DNA from: JASLDZ01 sp038226305
Lineage (GTDB): Bacteria > Pseudomonadota > Alphaproteobacteria > Caulobacterales > Caulobacteraceae
DNA length: 64,000 bases
Direction: 5' to 3'
Assembly: GCA_038226305.1 (NCBI GenBank)
Contig: JBBRQN010000011.1
Span: 31,870 to 95,869, forward strand
A program made the translations under genes and the position numbers. The notes below the pieces were generated by a model. It searched no databases. It was not told the DNA's origin and saw only the letters and a list, made by a program, of their open reading frames with translations. Of the stretch, positions 51,370 to 60,377 are shown piece by piece (within the stretch, counting starts at the first letter, position 1; each line of letters opens with the position of its first letter).

Positions 51370-52422
51370 TCAAGCTCCGTAGATCGCGGCGTAGTTTGGG
51401 TCGCGGGCTGCGATGGCGTCGGCGGCGTCCACCAGCACCTTGGCCTGCTTCCAGGTGGCGTCGTCCTGCATCTTGCCGTCGAGCATGCCCACGCCCGAGC
51501 CATCGGGCATGACCCCCAGGATGCGCCGGGCAAAGGCCACCTCGTCCGGGTCGGGGGAGAACACGCGCTTGGCGATGGCGATCTGGTTGGGATGCAGGGT
51601 CCACGCGCCAGCGCAGCCCAGGAGATAGGCGTTCCTGAACTGCTGTTCGCACGCCACCCCGTCGCCGATGTCGCCGAAGGGGCCGTAGAAGGCCTTGATA
51701 CCGTAGGCGGCGCAGGCATCCACCATGCGGGCGAGAGTGTAGTGCCACAGGTCCTGCTGCACGCTGGCCCGCTCGGCTCCGTCGGCCCGGGGGTCTTCGA
51801 TCACCCGATAGAAGGGGTGCCCGCCCCCAACGCGGGTGGTCTTCATGCCCCGGCTGGCGGCGAGGTCTGCCGGGCCCAGGCTGATGCCCTGCATGCGGGG
51901 CGACGCGCCGGCGATGGCGGCAACGTTGTTCACTCCCTCGGCGGTCTCGAGGATGGCGTGCAGCTGGATAGGGCGGGTGATGCCGTGCCGGGCTTCGAGC
52001 ACCGCCAGCAACTGGTCCATGTAGTGGATGTCCCACGGCCCCTCGACCTTGGGCACCATGATCACGTCCAGCCGGTCGCCGATGGCCTCCACGAGCTGGG
52101 TCACGTCGTCGAAGTGCCAGGGGGAGTTAAGGGCGTTGATCCGCGTCCACAGGCCCACGCCCATGCCCGCGAAGTCGTTGGCGCGGGCCATCTCGATCAG
52201 GCCGTCGCGTGCGGCGGTCTTGGCGTCGGCGGGGATGGCGTCTTCCAGATTGCCCAGGATCGCGTCGACGGACCTGGCCACCTCGCCCGCCTTGGCGCGC
52301 ACCTTTTCCAGATGGGTGGGCACGAAGTGGATCATCCGCTCCACCCGGGCCAGCGGCTCGCGAAGGGGGGCGGGGGCGCCGATGGCCAGGGGCTTGTAGA
52401 AGCCGCGCGGAGTTTTTTGCAT
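51370..52422 (-). CDS. HpcH/HpaI aldolase / citrate lyase beta-like (malyl-CoA lyase-like)
   Basis: About 350 residues; I use the ATG at 52422 (MQKTPRGFYKPLAIG). The core is a CitE/Mcl TIM-barrel: LGNLEDAIPADAKTAARDGL, IMVPKVEGPWDIHYMDQ, HAILETAEGVNNVAAIAGASPRMQGISLGPADLAAS and TLHPNQIAIAKRVF, with the metal-binding acidic residues in place. It resembles L-malyl-CoA/beta-methylmalyl-CoA lyases of alphaproteobacteria, but the CoA ester is not certain from sequence. It converges with the acid phosphatase and is 64 bases from the xerD stop. Confidence 0.8.
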   Translation of the reverse strand: MQKTPRGFYKPLAIGAPAPLREPLARVERMIHFVPTHLEKVRAKAGEVARSVDAILGNLEDAIPADAKTAARDGLIEMARANDFAGMGVGLWTRINALNSPWHFDDVTQLVEAIGDRLDVIMVPKVEGPWDIHYMDQLLAVLEARHGITRPIQLHAILETAEGVNNVAAIAGASPRMQGISLGPADLAASRGMKTTRVGGGHPFYRVIEDPRADGAERASVQQDLWHYTLARMVDACAAYGIKAFYGPFGDIGDGVACEQQFRNAYLLGCAGAWTLHPNQIAIAKRVFSPDPDEVAFARRILGVMPDGSGVGMLDGKMQDDATWKQAKVLVDAADAIAARDPNYAAIYGA

Positions 52423-52486
52423 GAGCGAAGGCTTTCGCCGCACTGCAGCGAATGGTCAAGCCGCAGCGGGGCGGCCGAGCCCTCGG

Positions 52487-53395
52487 CTAGCGTTTGGCCA
52501 GGGGATGGGCCGCCTGCACCGCGGCCTGAAGCCGGTCGGAGGCGACGTGGGTGTAGATCTGGGTCGTGGCTATGTCGGCGTGCCCCAGAAGCGTCTGCAC
52601 GCTGCGCAGGTCCGCACCGCCTTCCAGAAGGTGGGTCGCAAAGGCGTGGCGCAGCACGTGGGGGCTGACGCGGGCGGGCTCGATCCCGGCGGCCACGGCG
52701 CAGCCATCCAGAAGCTGCCCGACGCGACGGGGCGTCAGCCGCCGCGCCGCGCCCGAGGACGGGAACAGCCAGGGGTTGGCGGCATCGCCTTTCATCAGAA
52801 AGCGCGGCCGAACGGCGAGATAGGCTGTGAGCGCGGCATGGGCGGCGCCGTTCAGGGGCGCGATCCGCTCCTTCGCGCCCTTGCCGCGCACCCGTATCCA
52901 CTGCGGCGCGGCTTCCAGCCCCCGCACCGGCAGGGCGCAGAGCTCGGACACCCGCAGGCCCGAGGCGTAGAGCAGCTCCACCACGCAGGCGAGCCGCAGG
53001 CCCTCGGGCGCGGCATCCGGCCCGACGGCGGCGGCGATCAGCCGGTCCACCTCGGCCCGGCTCAGAACCTTGGGCAGGGATCGCCCGGCGCGCGGGGCCT
53101 CAAGGCGGCGGGAAGGGTCGGTGGCGATCCAGCGCTCGCCCAGGGCGAACCGATAGAACTGCCGCAGCGCCGCCCGCCGTCGCCGGGCCGTGGCGGGCGA
53201 CAGGCCGCGCCGCGACAGGCCCTCGAAATAGCGCTCCTCCGCCTCGGTCGAGGCGGTGAGGAGGTCGCTCCCCCCACCCGCAAGCTGGGCGCGGGCATCG
53301 GCGAGGTCGCGGCCATAGGCGGTCAGCGTGTTGCGCGCCGAGGCCCGCTCGGCCGACATCATCTCCAGGAAGGCCTCGACGGCACCGGCGCTCAT
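52487..53395 (-). CDS. xerD: Tyrosine recombinase XerD
   Basis: A 302-residue XerD-type recombinase that resolves chromosome dimers at dif with XerC. The catalytic residues are all visible: arginine in ASGLRVSEL (near residue 148), lysine in RGKGAKER, HxxR in SPHVLRHAFATHLLEGG, histidine in LLGHADIATTQIY and the nucleophilic tyrosine of IYTHV near 278. The N-terminal SAM-like domain (FLEMMSAERASARNTLTAYGRDL) is intact. It diverges from aroK with 75 bases between starts, as in many alphaproteobacteria. Confidence 0.93.
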   Translation of the reverse strand: MSAGAVEAFLEMMSAERASARNTLTAYGRDLADARAQLAGGGSDLLTASTEAEERYFEGLSRRGLSPATARRRRAALRQFYRFALGERWIATDPSRRLEAPRAGRSLPKVLSRAEVDRLIAAAVGPDAAPEGLRLACVVELLYASGLRVSELCALPVRGLEAAPQWIRVRGKGAKERIAPLNGAAHAALTAYLAVRPRFLMKGDAANPWLFPSSGAARRLTPRRVGQLLDGCAVAAGIEPARVSPHVLRHAFATHLLEGGADLRSVQTLLGHADIATTQIYTHVASDRLQAAVQAAHPLAKR

Positions 53396-53470
53396 GCGGA
53401 CATCCTGCCGTGCGGGGGCTGAACGGGGCGTTAGCCGGGTGGGCGATCCGGTGCTAAGCGCAAGGCCCCC

Positions 53471-54031
53471 ATGTCATTCAGCCTGCCCCCTCCCCCCGAC
53501 CGCACCATCGCCCTCATCGGGTTGATGGGCGTGGGCAAGTCGTCGGTCGGCAAGCGCCTGGCGGCCGCCCTCAACCTGCCCTTCAAGGATGCGGATGCCG
53601 AGATCGAGGCGGCCGCCGGACAGAGCATCTCGAACATCTTCGCCAATCTCGGCGAGGCGGCGTTTCGCGATGGCGAGCGGCGGGTGATCGGGCGCCTCCT
53701 GGCCGGCCCGGTGCATGTGATGGCCACCGGCGGCGGGGCCTTCTGCCAGGAGCCGACCCGGGCCCTGCTCAAGTCGCAGTCGATCACCGTGTGGCTGAAG
53801 GCCGACGTGGCCGTGCTCGCCCGGCGCGTGGCCCGCAAGGACACCCGCCCCCTCCTGCGCGACCGGGACCCGCTGGAGGTGCTGACCGAGCAGGCGCTCA
53901 TCCGCTACCCGATCTATGCCGAGGCCGATCTCGTGGTGGAAACGGGCGAGGGGCCGCATCAGGGGGTGGTGGACCAGGTCCTTCAGGCGCTGGGCCGCCT
54001 GCCGCCCACGCCGGTCAGGGCGGCCTCGTGA
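53471..54031 (+). CDS. aroK: Shikimate kinase
   Basis: A 186-residue shikimate kinase with the P-loop GLMGVGKSSVGKRLA at residues 17-31, the shikimate-binding DADAEIEAAAGQSI, and the GGGAFCQEP segment with the Walker-B-like region. The LID arginine is in KDTRPLLRDRDPLEVL. It performs the fifth step of the aromatic amino-acid pathway. Its stop overlaps the aroB ATG (TGATG). Confidence 0.96.
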   Translation: MSFSLPPPPDRTIALIGLMGVGKSSVGKRLAAALNLPFKDADAEIEAAAGQSISNIFANLGEAAFRDGERRVIGRLLAGPVHVMATGGGAFCQEPTRALLKSQSITVWLKADVAVLARRVARKDTRPLLRDRDPLEVLTEQALIRYPIYAEADLVVETGEGPHQGVVDQVLQALGRLPPTPVRAAS

Positions 54032-55140
54032 TGCGCGAGATCGCCGTCACCTCGAGCACCCACGCCTACACCGTCCACGTCGGGCGAAAGGCCCTGTCGC
54101 AGGCCGGCGCCATCATCACGCCCTTCGCGCCTCGGGGCCGGGTGGCGATCGCCGCCGACGAGACCGCCTGGAGGTTCCACGGGGAGGCGTTCCTGGCCAC
54201 GCTGAAGACCGCCGGGATCGCGGGGCACGTCATCACCATCCCTCCGGGCGAGGCTTCCAAGAGCTGGTCGGGGCTGGAGGCGCTCTCCGACGCCCTTCTG
54301 GAGCTGGAGCTGGATCGCGGCGAGGCCATGATCGCCTTCGGAGGCGGCGTCGCCGGAGACCTCGCCGGTCTGGCGGCGGCGCTCTACAAGCGCGGCATCG
54401 ACTATGTGCAGGTTCCCACGACGCTTCTGGCGCAGGTGGACTCGTCCGTGGGCGGCAAGACCGCCATCGACACACGGCAGGGCAAGAACCTGATCGGCGC
54501 CTTTCACCCGCCCCGCGCCGTGATCGCCGACATCGACGCGCTCTCCACGCTTCCCGACCGGGAGCTGGCCTGCGGCTATGCGGAGATCGTGAAACACGGC
54601 CTCCTCGCCGACGCGGCCTACTTCGACCGGCTGGAGCAAGGGGGCGCCGGTGTGCTGCGCGATCCCGAGGCCCTGGCGGCCATCGTCGCCCGCTCGGTCG
54701 AGATCAAAGCCGACGTGGTGAGTCGCGACGAGCGCGAAGGCGGCGTGCGCGCCCTGCTCAACCTCGGCCACACCTTCGCCCACGCCTTTGAGACCCAGGC
54801 GGGCGCAGGCGAGGCGTTGAAACACGGTGAGGCCGTGGCGCTGGGTTGCGTCCTGGCCCTGCGCTACTCCGAGGCTGAAGGCCTGTGCGCACCGGGGGCG
54901 GCCGATCGCGCGGCCGCGGTCTTCGCCGCCGCGCACCTCCCCGTCCGGCTCGACGATCTGCCGGCGCAAGCCCTGGCCTCGGGAGGCCGCCTAGCCGCCC
55001 ACATGGCGCACGACAAGAAGACTCAAGGCGGGGCGCTGACCCTGGTCCTGTGCGAGCACATCGGGTCTGCGGTGGTGCGCAAGGGGGTGTCGTCCGCGCG
55101 CATCGCCGACTTCCTCACCCGCCAGGGTGCGCCGCAATGA
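54031..55140 (+). CDS. aroB: 3-dehydroquinate synthase
   Basis: About 369 residues from an ATG that overlaps the aroK stop by one base. Zinc- and NAD-dependent enzyme for the second step of the shikimate pathway. Motifs include PPGEASKSW, FGGGVAGDLAGLAAALYKRG, PTTLLAQVDSSVGGKTAID, the zinc ligands in EIVKHG and LNLGHTFAHAFE, and HGEAVALG. Length is standard. The aroK-aroB coupling is common. Confidence 0.97.
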   Translation: MREIAVTSSTHAYTVHVGRKALSQAGAIITPFAPRGRVAIAADETAWRFHGEAFLATLKTAGIAGHVITIPPGEASKSWSGLEALSDALLELELDRGEAMIAFGGGVAGDLAGLAAALYKRGIDYVQVPTTLLAQVDSSVGGKTAIDTRQGKNLIGAFHPPRAVIADIDALSTLPDRELACGYAEIVKHGLLADAAYFDRLEQGGAGVLRDPEALAAIVARSVEIKADVVSRDEREGGVRALLNLGHTFAHAFETQAGAGEALKHGEAVALGCVLALRYSEAEGLCAPGAADRAAAVFAAAHLPVRLDDLPAQALASGGRLAAHMAHDKKTQGGALTLVLCEHIGSAVVRKGVSSARIADFLTRQGAPQ

Positions 55141-55209
55141 GCCCGGCCTGACATCAAGCAGACATACCGGGGTGCCTAGCTTTGCGGCCCTTTCCGGCCC
55201 GAGGAACCC

Positions 55210-56094
55210 ATGATCGCTTTCGCCGCGCTGGCTCTCCTGTTCGCTGGTCCGGTGCTGGATTCCGGCGGCCTGCGCCATACGGCGGAGCACCTGCGCGGCA
55301 AGCCAGACGCCCCGGCCGAGCCCACGCCTTTTCGGCTGGAGTTTCCCATCGTGCCGGATCGCCGAACCGATCTGGAGGCTCTGCAGAACCCTGCGGGCTA
55401 CAGCTACGACCGGGCGAGCGGCGTCCTCAACATCGACGTGGATCTGGGCGTCATCACGCCTGACAACTTCAAGAGCTTCGACAAGCTGGATCTTTGGAAG
55501 GCGCCGCCGCTGCGAACGCTGTTCTTCAGCACCCGCACCGGCCGCGACGTGACCCTCAACACCACGTTTAACGGGCGGGGCGACCCCGAAAGCACCCAGG
55601 GCTACCGGGTCAGCGGTGAGAGCTTCGGCCTGGCGATCGCTACGTCTGCGCAGGACAGAGGCATCAAGGGCGGAGACCTCCCCGACGACTTCGCCGTGCC
55701 GTTCCTGATCCAGATGCACGTCTCCCCTGACCGGGTCGGCTCGACGGCGGGCAGTCTGCGGTTGCGGGTGGAGGGCCATCTGCGCACCATCGGCGGCCAT
55801 GCCGTGCTGTGCGGGCGCTCCGGCGGCGGAGGCTATGCGGTGGACGAGTTCACCCAGAAGACGCCCAACGTGATCGCGATCCAGCAGTGCTTCCTGCCGG
55901 CCATGATCTCTTCCATCTCGCTCGTGCGCACCACAGGCGGGCCGCCCCTCAAGGTGTGGACCCGCGCCTCGGCCGATCCCACGCCGGAGACCGAGGCGAC
56001 GCGCGTGCAGACGGTGCAGGAGGCCATAAGGCTGAAGCCCGACGGCGGCCCTTCCTCGAGCCCCAACGCCACGGCACCCCTGCCGAAGCGCTGA
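55210..56094 (+). CDS. Exported protein of unknown function
   Basis: A 294-residue protein with a signal peptide (IAFAALALLFAGPVLDSGG). There are no further membrane spans. The sequence is beta-rich (SYDRASGVLNIDVDLGVITPD, GYRVSGESFGLAIATSAQD, GSLRLRVEGHLRTIGGHAVLCGRSGGGGYAVDEF) and carries two cysteines about 60 residues apart near the middle and end of the folded part. The last 40 residues are low complexity. I do not recognise it. It lies 69 bases after aroB on the same strand. Confidence 0.65.
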   Translation: MIAFAALALLFAGPVLDSGGLRHTAEHLRGKPDAPAEPTPFRLEFPIVPDRRTDLEALQNPAGYSYDRASGVLNIDVDLGVITPDNFKSFDKLDLWKAPPLRTLFFSTRTGRDVTLNTTFNGRGDPESTQGYRVSGESFGLAIATSAQDRGIKGGDLPDDFAVPFLIQMHVSPDRVGSTAGSLRLRVEGHLRTIGGHAVLCGRSGGGGYAVDEFTQKTPNVIAIQQCFLPAMISSISLVRTTGGPPLKVWTRASADPTPETEATRVQTVQEAIRLKPDGGPSSSPNATAPLPKR

Positions 56095-56240
56095 CGCGCG
56101 GGCCCTGCCCCCGCAGCAGGGGGAGGACAGCGGGGCAGCAATCCCCCGGCGCGCTCACTCCGCGCTTAGAGTCTCGCGCCGAGACCGGCTAGATTGAGCC
56201 GGCCGCCGTTCCGGCTGCGACTCGGAGCCATCCTTCCCTC

Positions 56241-57548
56241 ATGACGACCGCCGGTCATGGTGCAGCCTTCGGCCCCGTCCTCGGCATCACCGCCCTGTTC
56301 ATCCTGGCGCTGCTGGCGGTGTCTGGGGTGTTCTCCGCCGCGGAGACCGCGCTCACCGGGGCCAGCCGCGCCCGCATGCACCAGCTGGAGAAGGACGGGG
56401 ACAAGGCCGCCAAGCGCGTCAACGGCCTCCTCGATCGGCAGGAGCTGATGATCGGCTCGGTGCTCCTGGGCAACAACCTCCTCAACATCCTGTCGTCGGC
56501 GCTGATCACCGAGACGATGGGCGAACGGTTCCCCGGGGCCTGGGGCGTGGCGCTCTCCACCGCCGTCACCACCGTCCTGGTGCTGGTGTTCGTGGAGGTG
56601 CTGCCAAAGACGCTGGCGATCACCCGGCCGGACGATGTGGCGCGCTCGCTGGCGACCCCCATCAGCTGGGTCGTGCTGATGTTCGGCCCGATCATCCGCG
56701 TGGTGCAGTGGTTCGTGGGCCATGTGCTGCGCCTGTTCGGCGTGGCCGCAGCGGTTGAGCCCGACGCCTCCGCCGCTCAGGAGGAGATCCGGGGTGCTGT
56801 GGAATACCACCACTCCGAAGGCCTGGTGGAGAGCCGCGACCGGCGGATGCTGGGCGGCGTGCTCGATCTTGCCGACATGGACGTGACCGAGGTCATGGTC
56901 CACCGCCGCAAGGTGGAGGTGCTGGATGCCGACCTGCCCCCGCGCCAACTCGTGCAGGAGGCCCTTGCGTCGCGCCACACCCGCATCCCCCTGTTCCGGG
57001 GCGAGCCGGACAACATCGTCTCCATCCTGCACGGCAAGGATCTGGCCCGGGCGGTGGTGGCCGCGAACGGCGATCTGGATGCGCTGAACATCGATGCGGT
57101 CGCCCGCGCGCCCTGGTTCATCCCCGACGCCACCAACCTGAAGGACCAGCTCGACGCTTTCCTCAAGACCCGCAACCACGTGGCGCTGATCGTGGACGAA
57201 TACGGCGCCCTGCAGGGCCTGCTCACGCTCGAGGACATCCTCGAGGAGATCGTCGGCGAGATCGACGACGAGCACGACGCCCAGATCGAGGGCCTGCGCC
57301 GCCAGCCCGACGGATCCGTCAACGTGGATGGCGCGGTGACCATCCGCGACCTGAACCGCGCGATGGACTGGCAGTTGCCCGACGACGAGTGGGTGACCGT
57401 CGCGGGGCTGGTGATCCACGAGGCGCAGACCATCCCAGAGCCCGGCCAGACCTTCATCTTCCACAAGCACCGCTTCCAGGTGCTGCGCCGCCAGCGCAAC
57501 CAGATCACCGCCCTGCGCATCAGCGCCCCCCTGCCGGAGACCGCATGA
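56241..57548 (+). CDS. CorC/HlyC-type transporter (DUF21-CBS-CorC_HlyC)
   Basis: A 435-residue CNNM/CorC-type protein. The N-terminal DUF21 membrane domain (FILALLAVSGVFSAAETALTGASRARMHQLE, LGNNLLNILSSALIT, VEVLPKTLAI) is followed by two CBS domains from about residue 210 (MVHRRKVEVLDADLPPRQLV; HVALIVDEYGALQGLLTLEDILEEIVGEIDDEHD) and a C-terminal CorC_HlyC domain. The family is linked to magnesium/cobalt homeostasis. It lies 146 bases downstream of the unknown exported gene and shares an ATGA overlap with the next gene. Confidence 0.92.
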   Translation: MTTAGHGAAFGPVLGITALFILALLAVSGVFSAAETALTGASRARMHQLEKDGDKAAKRVNGLLDRQELMIGSVLLGNNLLNILSSALITETMGERFPGAWGVALSTAVTTVLVLVFVEVLPKTLAITRPDDVARSLATPISWVVLMFGPIIRVVQWFVGHVLRLFGVAAAVEPDASAAQEEIRGAVEYHHSEGLVESRDRRMLGGVLDLADMDVTEVMVHRRKVEVLDADLPPRQLVQEALASRHTRIPLFRGEPDNIVSILHGKDLARAVVAANGDLDALNIDAVARAPWFIPDATNLKDQLDAFLKTRNHVALIVDEYGALQGLLTLEDILEEIVGEIDDEHDAQIEGLRRQPDGSVNVDGAVTIRDLNRAMDWQLPDDEWVTVAGLVIHEAQTIPEPGQTFIFHKHRFQVLRRQRNQITALRISAPLPETA

Positions 57549-58006
57549 TCGCCGCCCTGCTCGCCATGCTGTTGGCCGCGGCCGCTCCGGTCGGGTCGCT
57601 GACGCTCAAGTCAGCCGAAAACAGCGTGACGCTGACACCCGAGATGCTGGCCGCCATGCCGCACTTGACCGCCAGCGTGGTCGATCACGGAAAGACGCGC
57701 ACCTATTCCGGCGTGCCAGTCTCCGCGCTCATGGCCAAGGTGGGCGCGCCGAGCGGCGAAGCGCTTCGCGGCAAGGCGCTTCTGGGCGTGGTGGTGGCCA
57801 GCGCCTCCGACGGCTACCGGGTGGCCCTGTCGCTGGCGGAGACCGACCCCGGCATCAAGGCCTCGAAGACCATCGTCGCCGATGCTGAAGACGGCAAGCC
57901 GCTCTCTGCGAAGGACGGGCCGTTCAAGCTCGTGGTCGAGGGCGACCTGCGCCCCGCGCGCGCAGCCCACGGCCTGACCGGTCTCGAGCTGGTCCGCATC
58001 CCTTAA
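57545..58006 (+). CDS. Molybdopterin-binding-fold (sulfite oxidase-like) exported protein
   Basis: A 153-residue protein with a short signal peptide (IAALLAMLLAAAAPVGS). The sequence TYSGVPVSALMAKVGAP, LLGVVVASASDGYRVALSLAE and DGPFKLVVEGDLRPARAAHGLTGLELVRI fits the small oxidoreductase molybdopterin-binding fold, without the cysteine that ligates molybdenum in true sulfite oxidases, so it is probably not a molybdoenzyme. Its ATG overlaps the CorC stop (ATGA), so it is translationally coupled. Confidence 0.65.
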   Translation: MIAALLAMLLAAAAPVGSLTLKSAENSVTLTPEMLAAMPHLTASVVDHGKTRTYSGVPVSALMAKVGAPSGEALRGKALLGVVVASASDGYRVALSLAETDPGIKASKTIVADAEDGKPLSAKDGPFKLVVEGDLRPARAAHGLTGLELVRIP

Positions 58007-58010
58007 GCCG

Positions 58011-58877
58011 GTGCCCGCAGCGCCCAACCGGCTGTGCACGCCTGAGGGAGGCGATGCGGATATCGACTTCCGCATCGGCCTCTCCCCGATCCCGCTGGCA
58101 GGCTGGTTCGAGGGGGGCGAGGCTGATCCCGCCAGCCGCAAAGATGCGATCTTCGCCGCCCATCCGGCCTTGAGCTGGGGCGAAACCGAAGGCTCTCGAC
58201 AGGCGCAGGTCGAGGTGGCCCAGCTGGTCGGGGAGTGGGCCAGGGCCGCGGGCCGCCCGCATGCCCTCGACGTAACCCTCGCCCCCCTGCGCGCCGCTTC
58301 GCGACTCGTGTCGGACGACCTGTGCCTGATGGAGCGCAAGCCCGGCGAGCGTGGGGAACCGGCGTGGACGCTCACCGCCGTCAGCCTGTGCGCGCCCAGC
58401 TTCTTCAGCGTGGAGGACGTGCTGGGCCGGCCGCTGGATGCGATCCACGGCCCGGTGCCCACCTTCAACGACCGCTTCCTGCCCCGGGTGTCGCGCATCT
58501 TCGACCACCTCGCGGCCGACACGATCCTGACCCGCCGCAACTGGTCTCTGGTGCCCACCGATACGCTCTTCATCCCCTCGGCCGACGGTCTGCGGGCCGA
58601 GCTGCCACTGATGACCGCACAGGACATCGCCGGGCGGCTGCAGGTGCGCCGCGAGCGCCAGACCATCCGCAAGCTGCCGCAGACGGGGGCGGTGCTCTTC
58701 ACCATCCGCATCTGGCTGGAGCCCTTCGTGGACCTTCTGGCCGAGCCAAGCCGCCGGGCCGCTTTCACCCGGGCGTGGGAAAGGCTCGCCACGTCCGAAG
58801 GCGAGGTGATGCGTCGCTACAAGCACCTCGGCCTCTTCGACGGGGCCGTGCGGCTGCTGCTGGCAGCGCAGGCCTAG
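58011..58877 (+). CDS. DUF3445 domain protein (heme-dependent N-demethylase-like)
   Basis: A 288-residue protein from a GTG start. The conserved DUF3445 blocks are visible: FRIGLSPIPLAGWFE near the N terminus, LVSDDLCLMERKPGE, RRNWSLVPTDTLFIPSADGL and RRERQTIRKLPQTGAVLFTIRIWLEPF. Characterised relatives form the alpha subunit of heme-dependent oxidative N-demethylases acting on methylated amines such as dimethylamine. The partner subunits are not adjacent. It overlaps the bolA stop by four bases (convergent). Confidence 0.8.
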   Translation: MPAAPNRLCTPEGGDADIDFRIGLSPIPLAGWFEGGEADPASRKDAIFAAHPALSWGETEGSRQAQVEVAQLVGEWARAAGRPHALDVTLAPLRAASRLVSDDLCLMERKPGERGEPAWTLTAVSLCAPSFFSVEDVLGRPLDAIHGPVPTFNDRFLPRVSRIFDHLAADTILTRRNWSLVPTDTLFIPSADGLRAELPLMTAQDIAGRLQVRRERQTIRKLPQTGAVLFTIRIWLEPFVDLLAEPSRRAAFTRAWERLATSEGEVMRRYKHLGLFDGAVRLLLAAQA

Positions 58878-59149
58878 GCCTCGCCGGGCGCCTTCACCTG
58901 CAGCGCCAGAGCGTGCACGCGGTCGGGCTGCAGTTCCTCGGCCAGCACGGTGTTCACGCGGCGCTGCCGGTCCACCCGGCTGAGCCCTGCGAACGCCTGC
59001 GCCGTGATCTTGACCGTGAAGTGCGTTTCTCCCTCTGGACGGGCCCCCATGTGGCCAGCGTGCTTGTCGCTGTCGTCGATCACCTCCAATAGGGTGGGTT
59101 CGAACGCCCGGGTGAGCTTGGCTGCGATTTCGTCGGCGACTCGACCCAT
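58874..59149 (-). CDS. bolA: BolA family protein
   Basis: A 91-residue BolA-fold protein. HMGARPEGETHFTVKITAQAFAGLSRVDRQRRVNTVLAEEL and VHALALQVKAPGEA match the BolA core, with the histidine near DSDKHAGH that can ligate an iron-sulfur cluster with a monothiol glutaredoxin. It converges with the DUF3445 gene and diverges from the J-domain gene with 57 bases between starts. The bolA/dnaJ/cobS neighbourhood is conserved in alphaproteobacteria. Confidence 0.93.
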   Translation of the reverse strand: MGRVADEIAAKLTRAFEPTLLEVIDDSDKHAGHMGARPEGETHFTVKITAQAFAGLSRVDRQRRVNTVLAEELQPDRVHALALQVKAPGEA

Positions 59150-59206
59150 GAAACCCTCTCGTCAATCCTTGAACGCTAGAAACGCCTTCATAGACTTAAG
59201 GCCTCG

Positions 59207-59860
59207 ATGGCGCCCGTGAATCCCCCTTACAAGCCCAGGTTTCTGGACATCCGCGTTCGCCCCCCCAAGGAGGGCGAGAACGATGTCCATACGCTGAAGC
59301 CAGGCGAGCGCCGCTGCGAGTGGCCGGAGTGTACCCAGCCTGCCACCGCGCGCGCGCCGCGTTCGCGGCAGGATCTGGAGAACCACTACCATTTCTGCCA
59401 GCCGCACGCGGGCGAGTACAACAAGCGCTGGAACTTCTTCGAGGGCATGAGCGAGGGCGAGCAGAAGAAATTCCGCGAGGGCGCCCAGACCGGCCATCGA
59501 CCCACCTGGGAGTTCAAGGCCAGCCGCGGCTCGCGCGAAGCCGCCGCTTTCGCCGCCAAGTTCGGAACGGGCGGGGCCAGCAAGGGCGCCGGCGCCTCCG
59601 ACAAGTTCGACCTGTTCGGCGGCGGCGGTTCCGGCCCCAAAGTGAAGGCCGAGACGCGGCAACTGGGCAAGCTGGAGCAGCGGGCCCTGGCGGAACTCGA
59701 TCTGGAGATGTCGTCCGACATGGCTGCGATCCGCGCCCGCTACCTAGACCTCGTGAAGCGCTTCCACCCCGACACCAACGGCGGCGATCGCTCCACCGAG
59801 GTGAAGCTGCAGCGGGTGATCCGGGCCTACAAGGCGCTCCAGAAAGCCAAGCTGGCCTAG
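59207..59860 (+). CDS. J-domain protein with N-terminal cysteine/histidine motif
   Basis: A 217-residue protein with a C-terminal J domain (about 160-215): LDLEMSSDMAAIRARYLDLVKRFHPDTNGGD, with the HPD motif, and VKLQRVIRAYKALQKAK. The N-terminal half has CEWPEC, a histidine/cysteine segment (ENHYHFCQPHAGEYNKRWNFFEG) that looks like a zinc site, and a linker rich in glycine. It would stimulate a DnaK-type Hsp70. The same bolA-dnaJ-like-cobS order is known in alphaproteobacteria, but what links the three proteins functionally is unclear. Confidence 0.88.
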   Translation: MAPVNPPYKPRFLDIRVRPPKEGENDVHTLKPGERRCEWPECTQPATARAPRSRQDLENHYHFCQPHAGEYNKRWNFFEGMSEGEQKKFREGAQTGHRPTWEFKASRGSREAAAFAAKFGTGGASKGAGASDKFDLFGGGGSGPKVKAETRQLGKLEQRALAELDLEMSSDMAAIRARYLDLVKRFHPDTNGGDRSTEVKLQRVIRAYKALQKAKLA

Positions 59861-59881
59861 CGCCTGCGCGGGCGCTGAGCC

Positions 59882-60349
59882 ATGATCGACGCCATGCCGA
59901 GACTCGCCCTTCGCCTCTGTGCAGCCGCCGCCCTCGTCGCCACGATGGCCGGCCCCGCCCTCTCCGCCGCGCCCAAACGCAGCGAGGAGGCGGCCATGCG
60001 CAAGACGCTGACGGACAGCGCCGTTGCCTGGAATCGCGGCGACCTCGATCAGTTCATGGATTCCTATGAGCACTCCCCCGCAACCGTGATGGTGGGAAGC
60101 AAGGGCCTGATCCGCGGGTGGGGCATGTTGCGCGGCCACTACCGCCAGGCCTACGGTGGCAAGAAGGGCTTTGGCGTACTGAGCTTCTCGGACTTCGAGG
60201 CGACCGCTCTCGGCCCCGACTATGCGGTGCTCTACGGCCGCTACCACCTGATGCGGCCCGCGGCGACGAAGGAGGACACCGGCGTGTTCGACCTCATCAT
60301 GCACCGCACCCGCAGCGGCTGGCGCATCGTCTCCGACCACACGAGCTGA
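59882..60349 (+). CDS. Exported NTF2-like (DUF4440/SnoaL) protein
   Basis: A 155-residue protein from MIDAMPRLALRLC (a second ATG four codons on is equally good). A signal peptide ends near GPALSAAP. The rest has the NTF2-like cone fold of DUF4440 proteins: AMRKTLTDSAVAWNRGDLDQFMDSYEHS, then SKGLIRGWGMLRGHYRQAY and DTGVFDLIMHRTRSGWRIVSDHTS. Family members are diverse and often of unknown activity. It sits between the J-domain gene (21 bases) and cobS, where no gene is usually found. Confidence 0.82.
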   Translation: MIDAMPRLALRLCAAAALVATMAGPALSAAPKRSEEAAMRKTLTDSAVAWNRGDLDQFMDSYEHSPATVMVGSKGLIRGWGMLRGHYRQAYGGKKGFGVLSFSDFEATALGPDYAVLYGRYHLMRPAATKEDTGVFDLIMHRTRSGWRIVSDHTS

Positions 60350-60377
60350 GGCAGCACCCTAACCTGCCCGCGTGAGG

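Noticed and set aside
56104..56126. CCCCC/GGGGG hairpin after the exported unknown gene
   Set aside because: No U run follows it, and such C/G runs arise by chance at this GC content, so I do not call a terminator.
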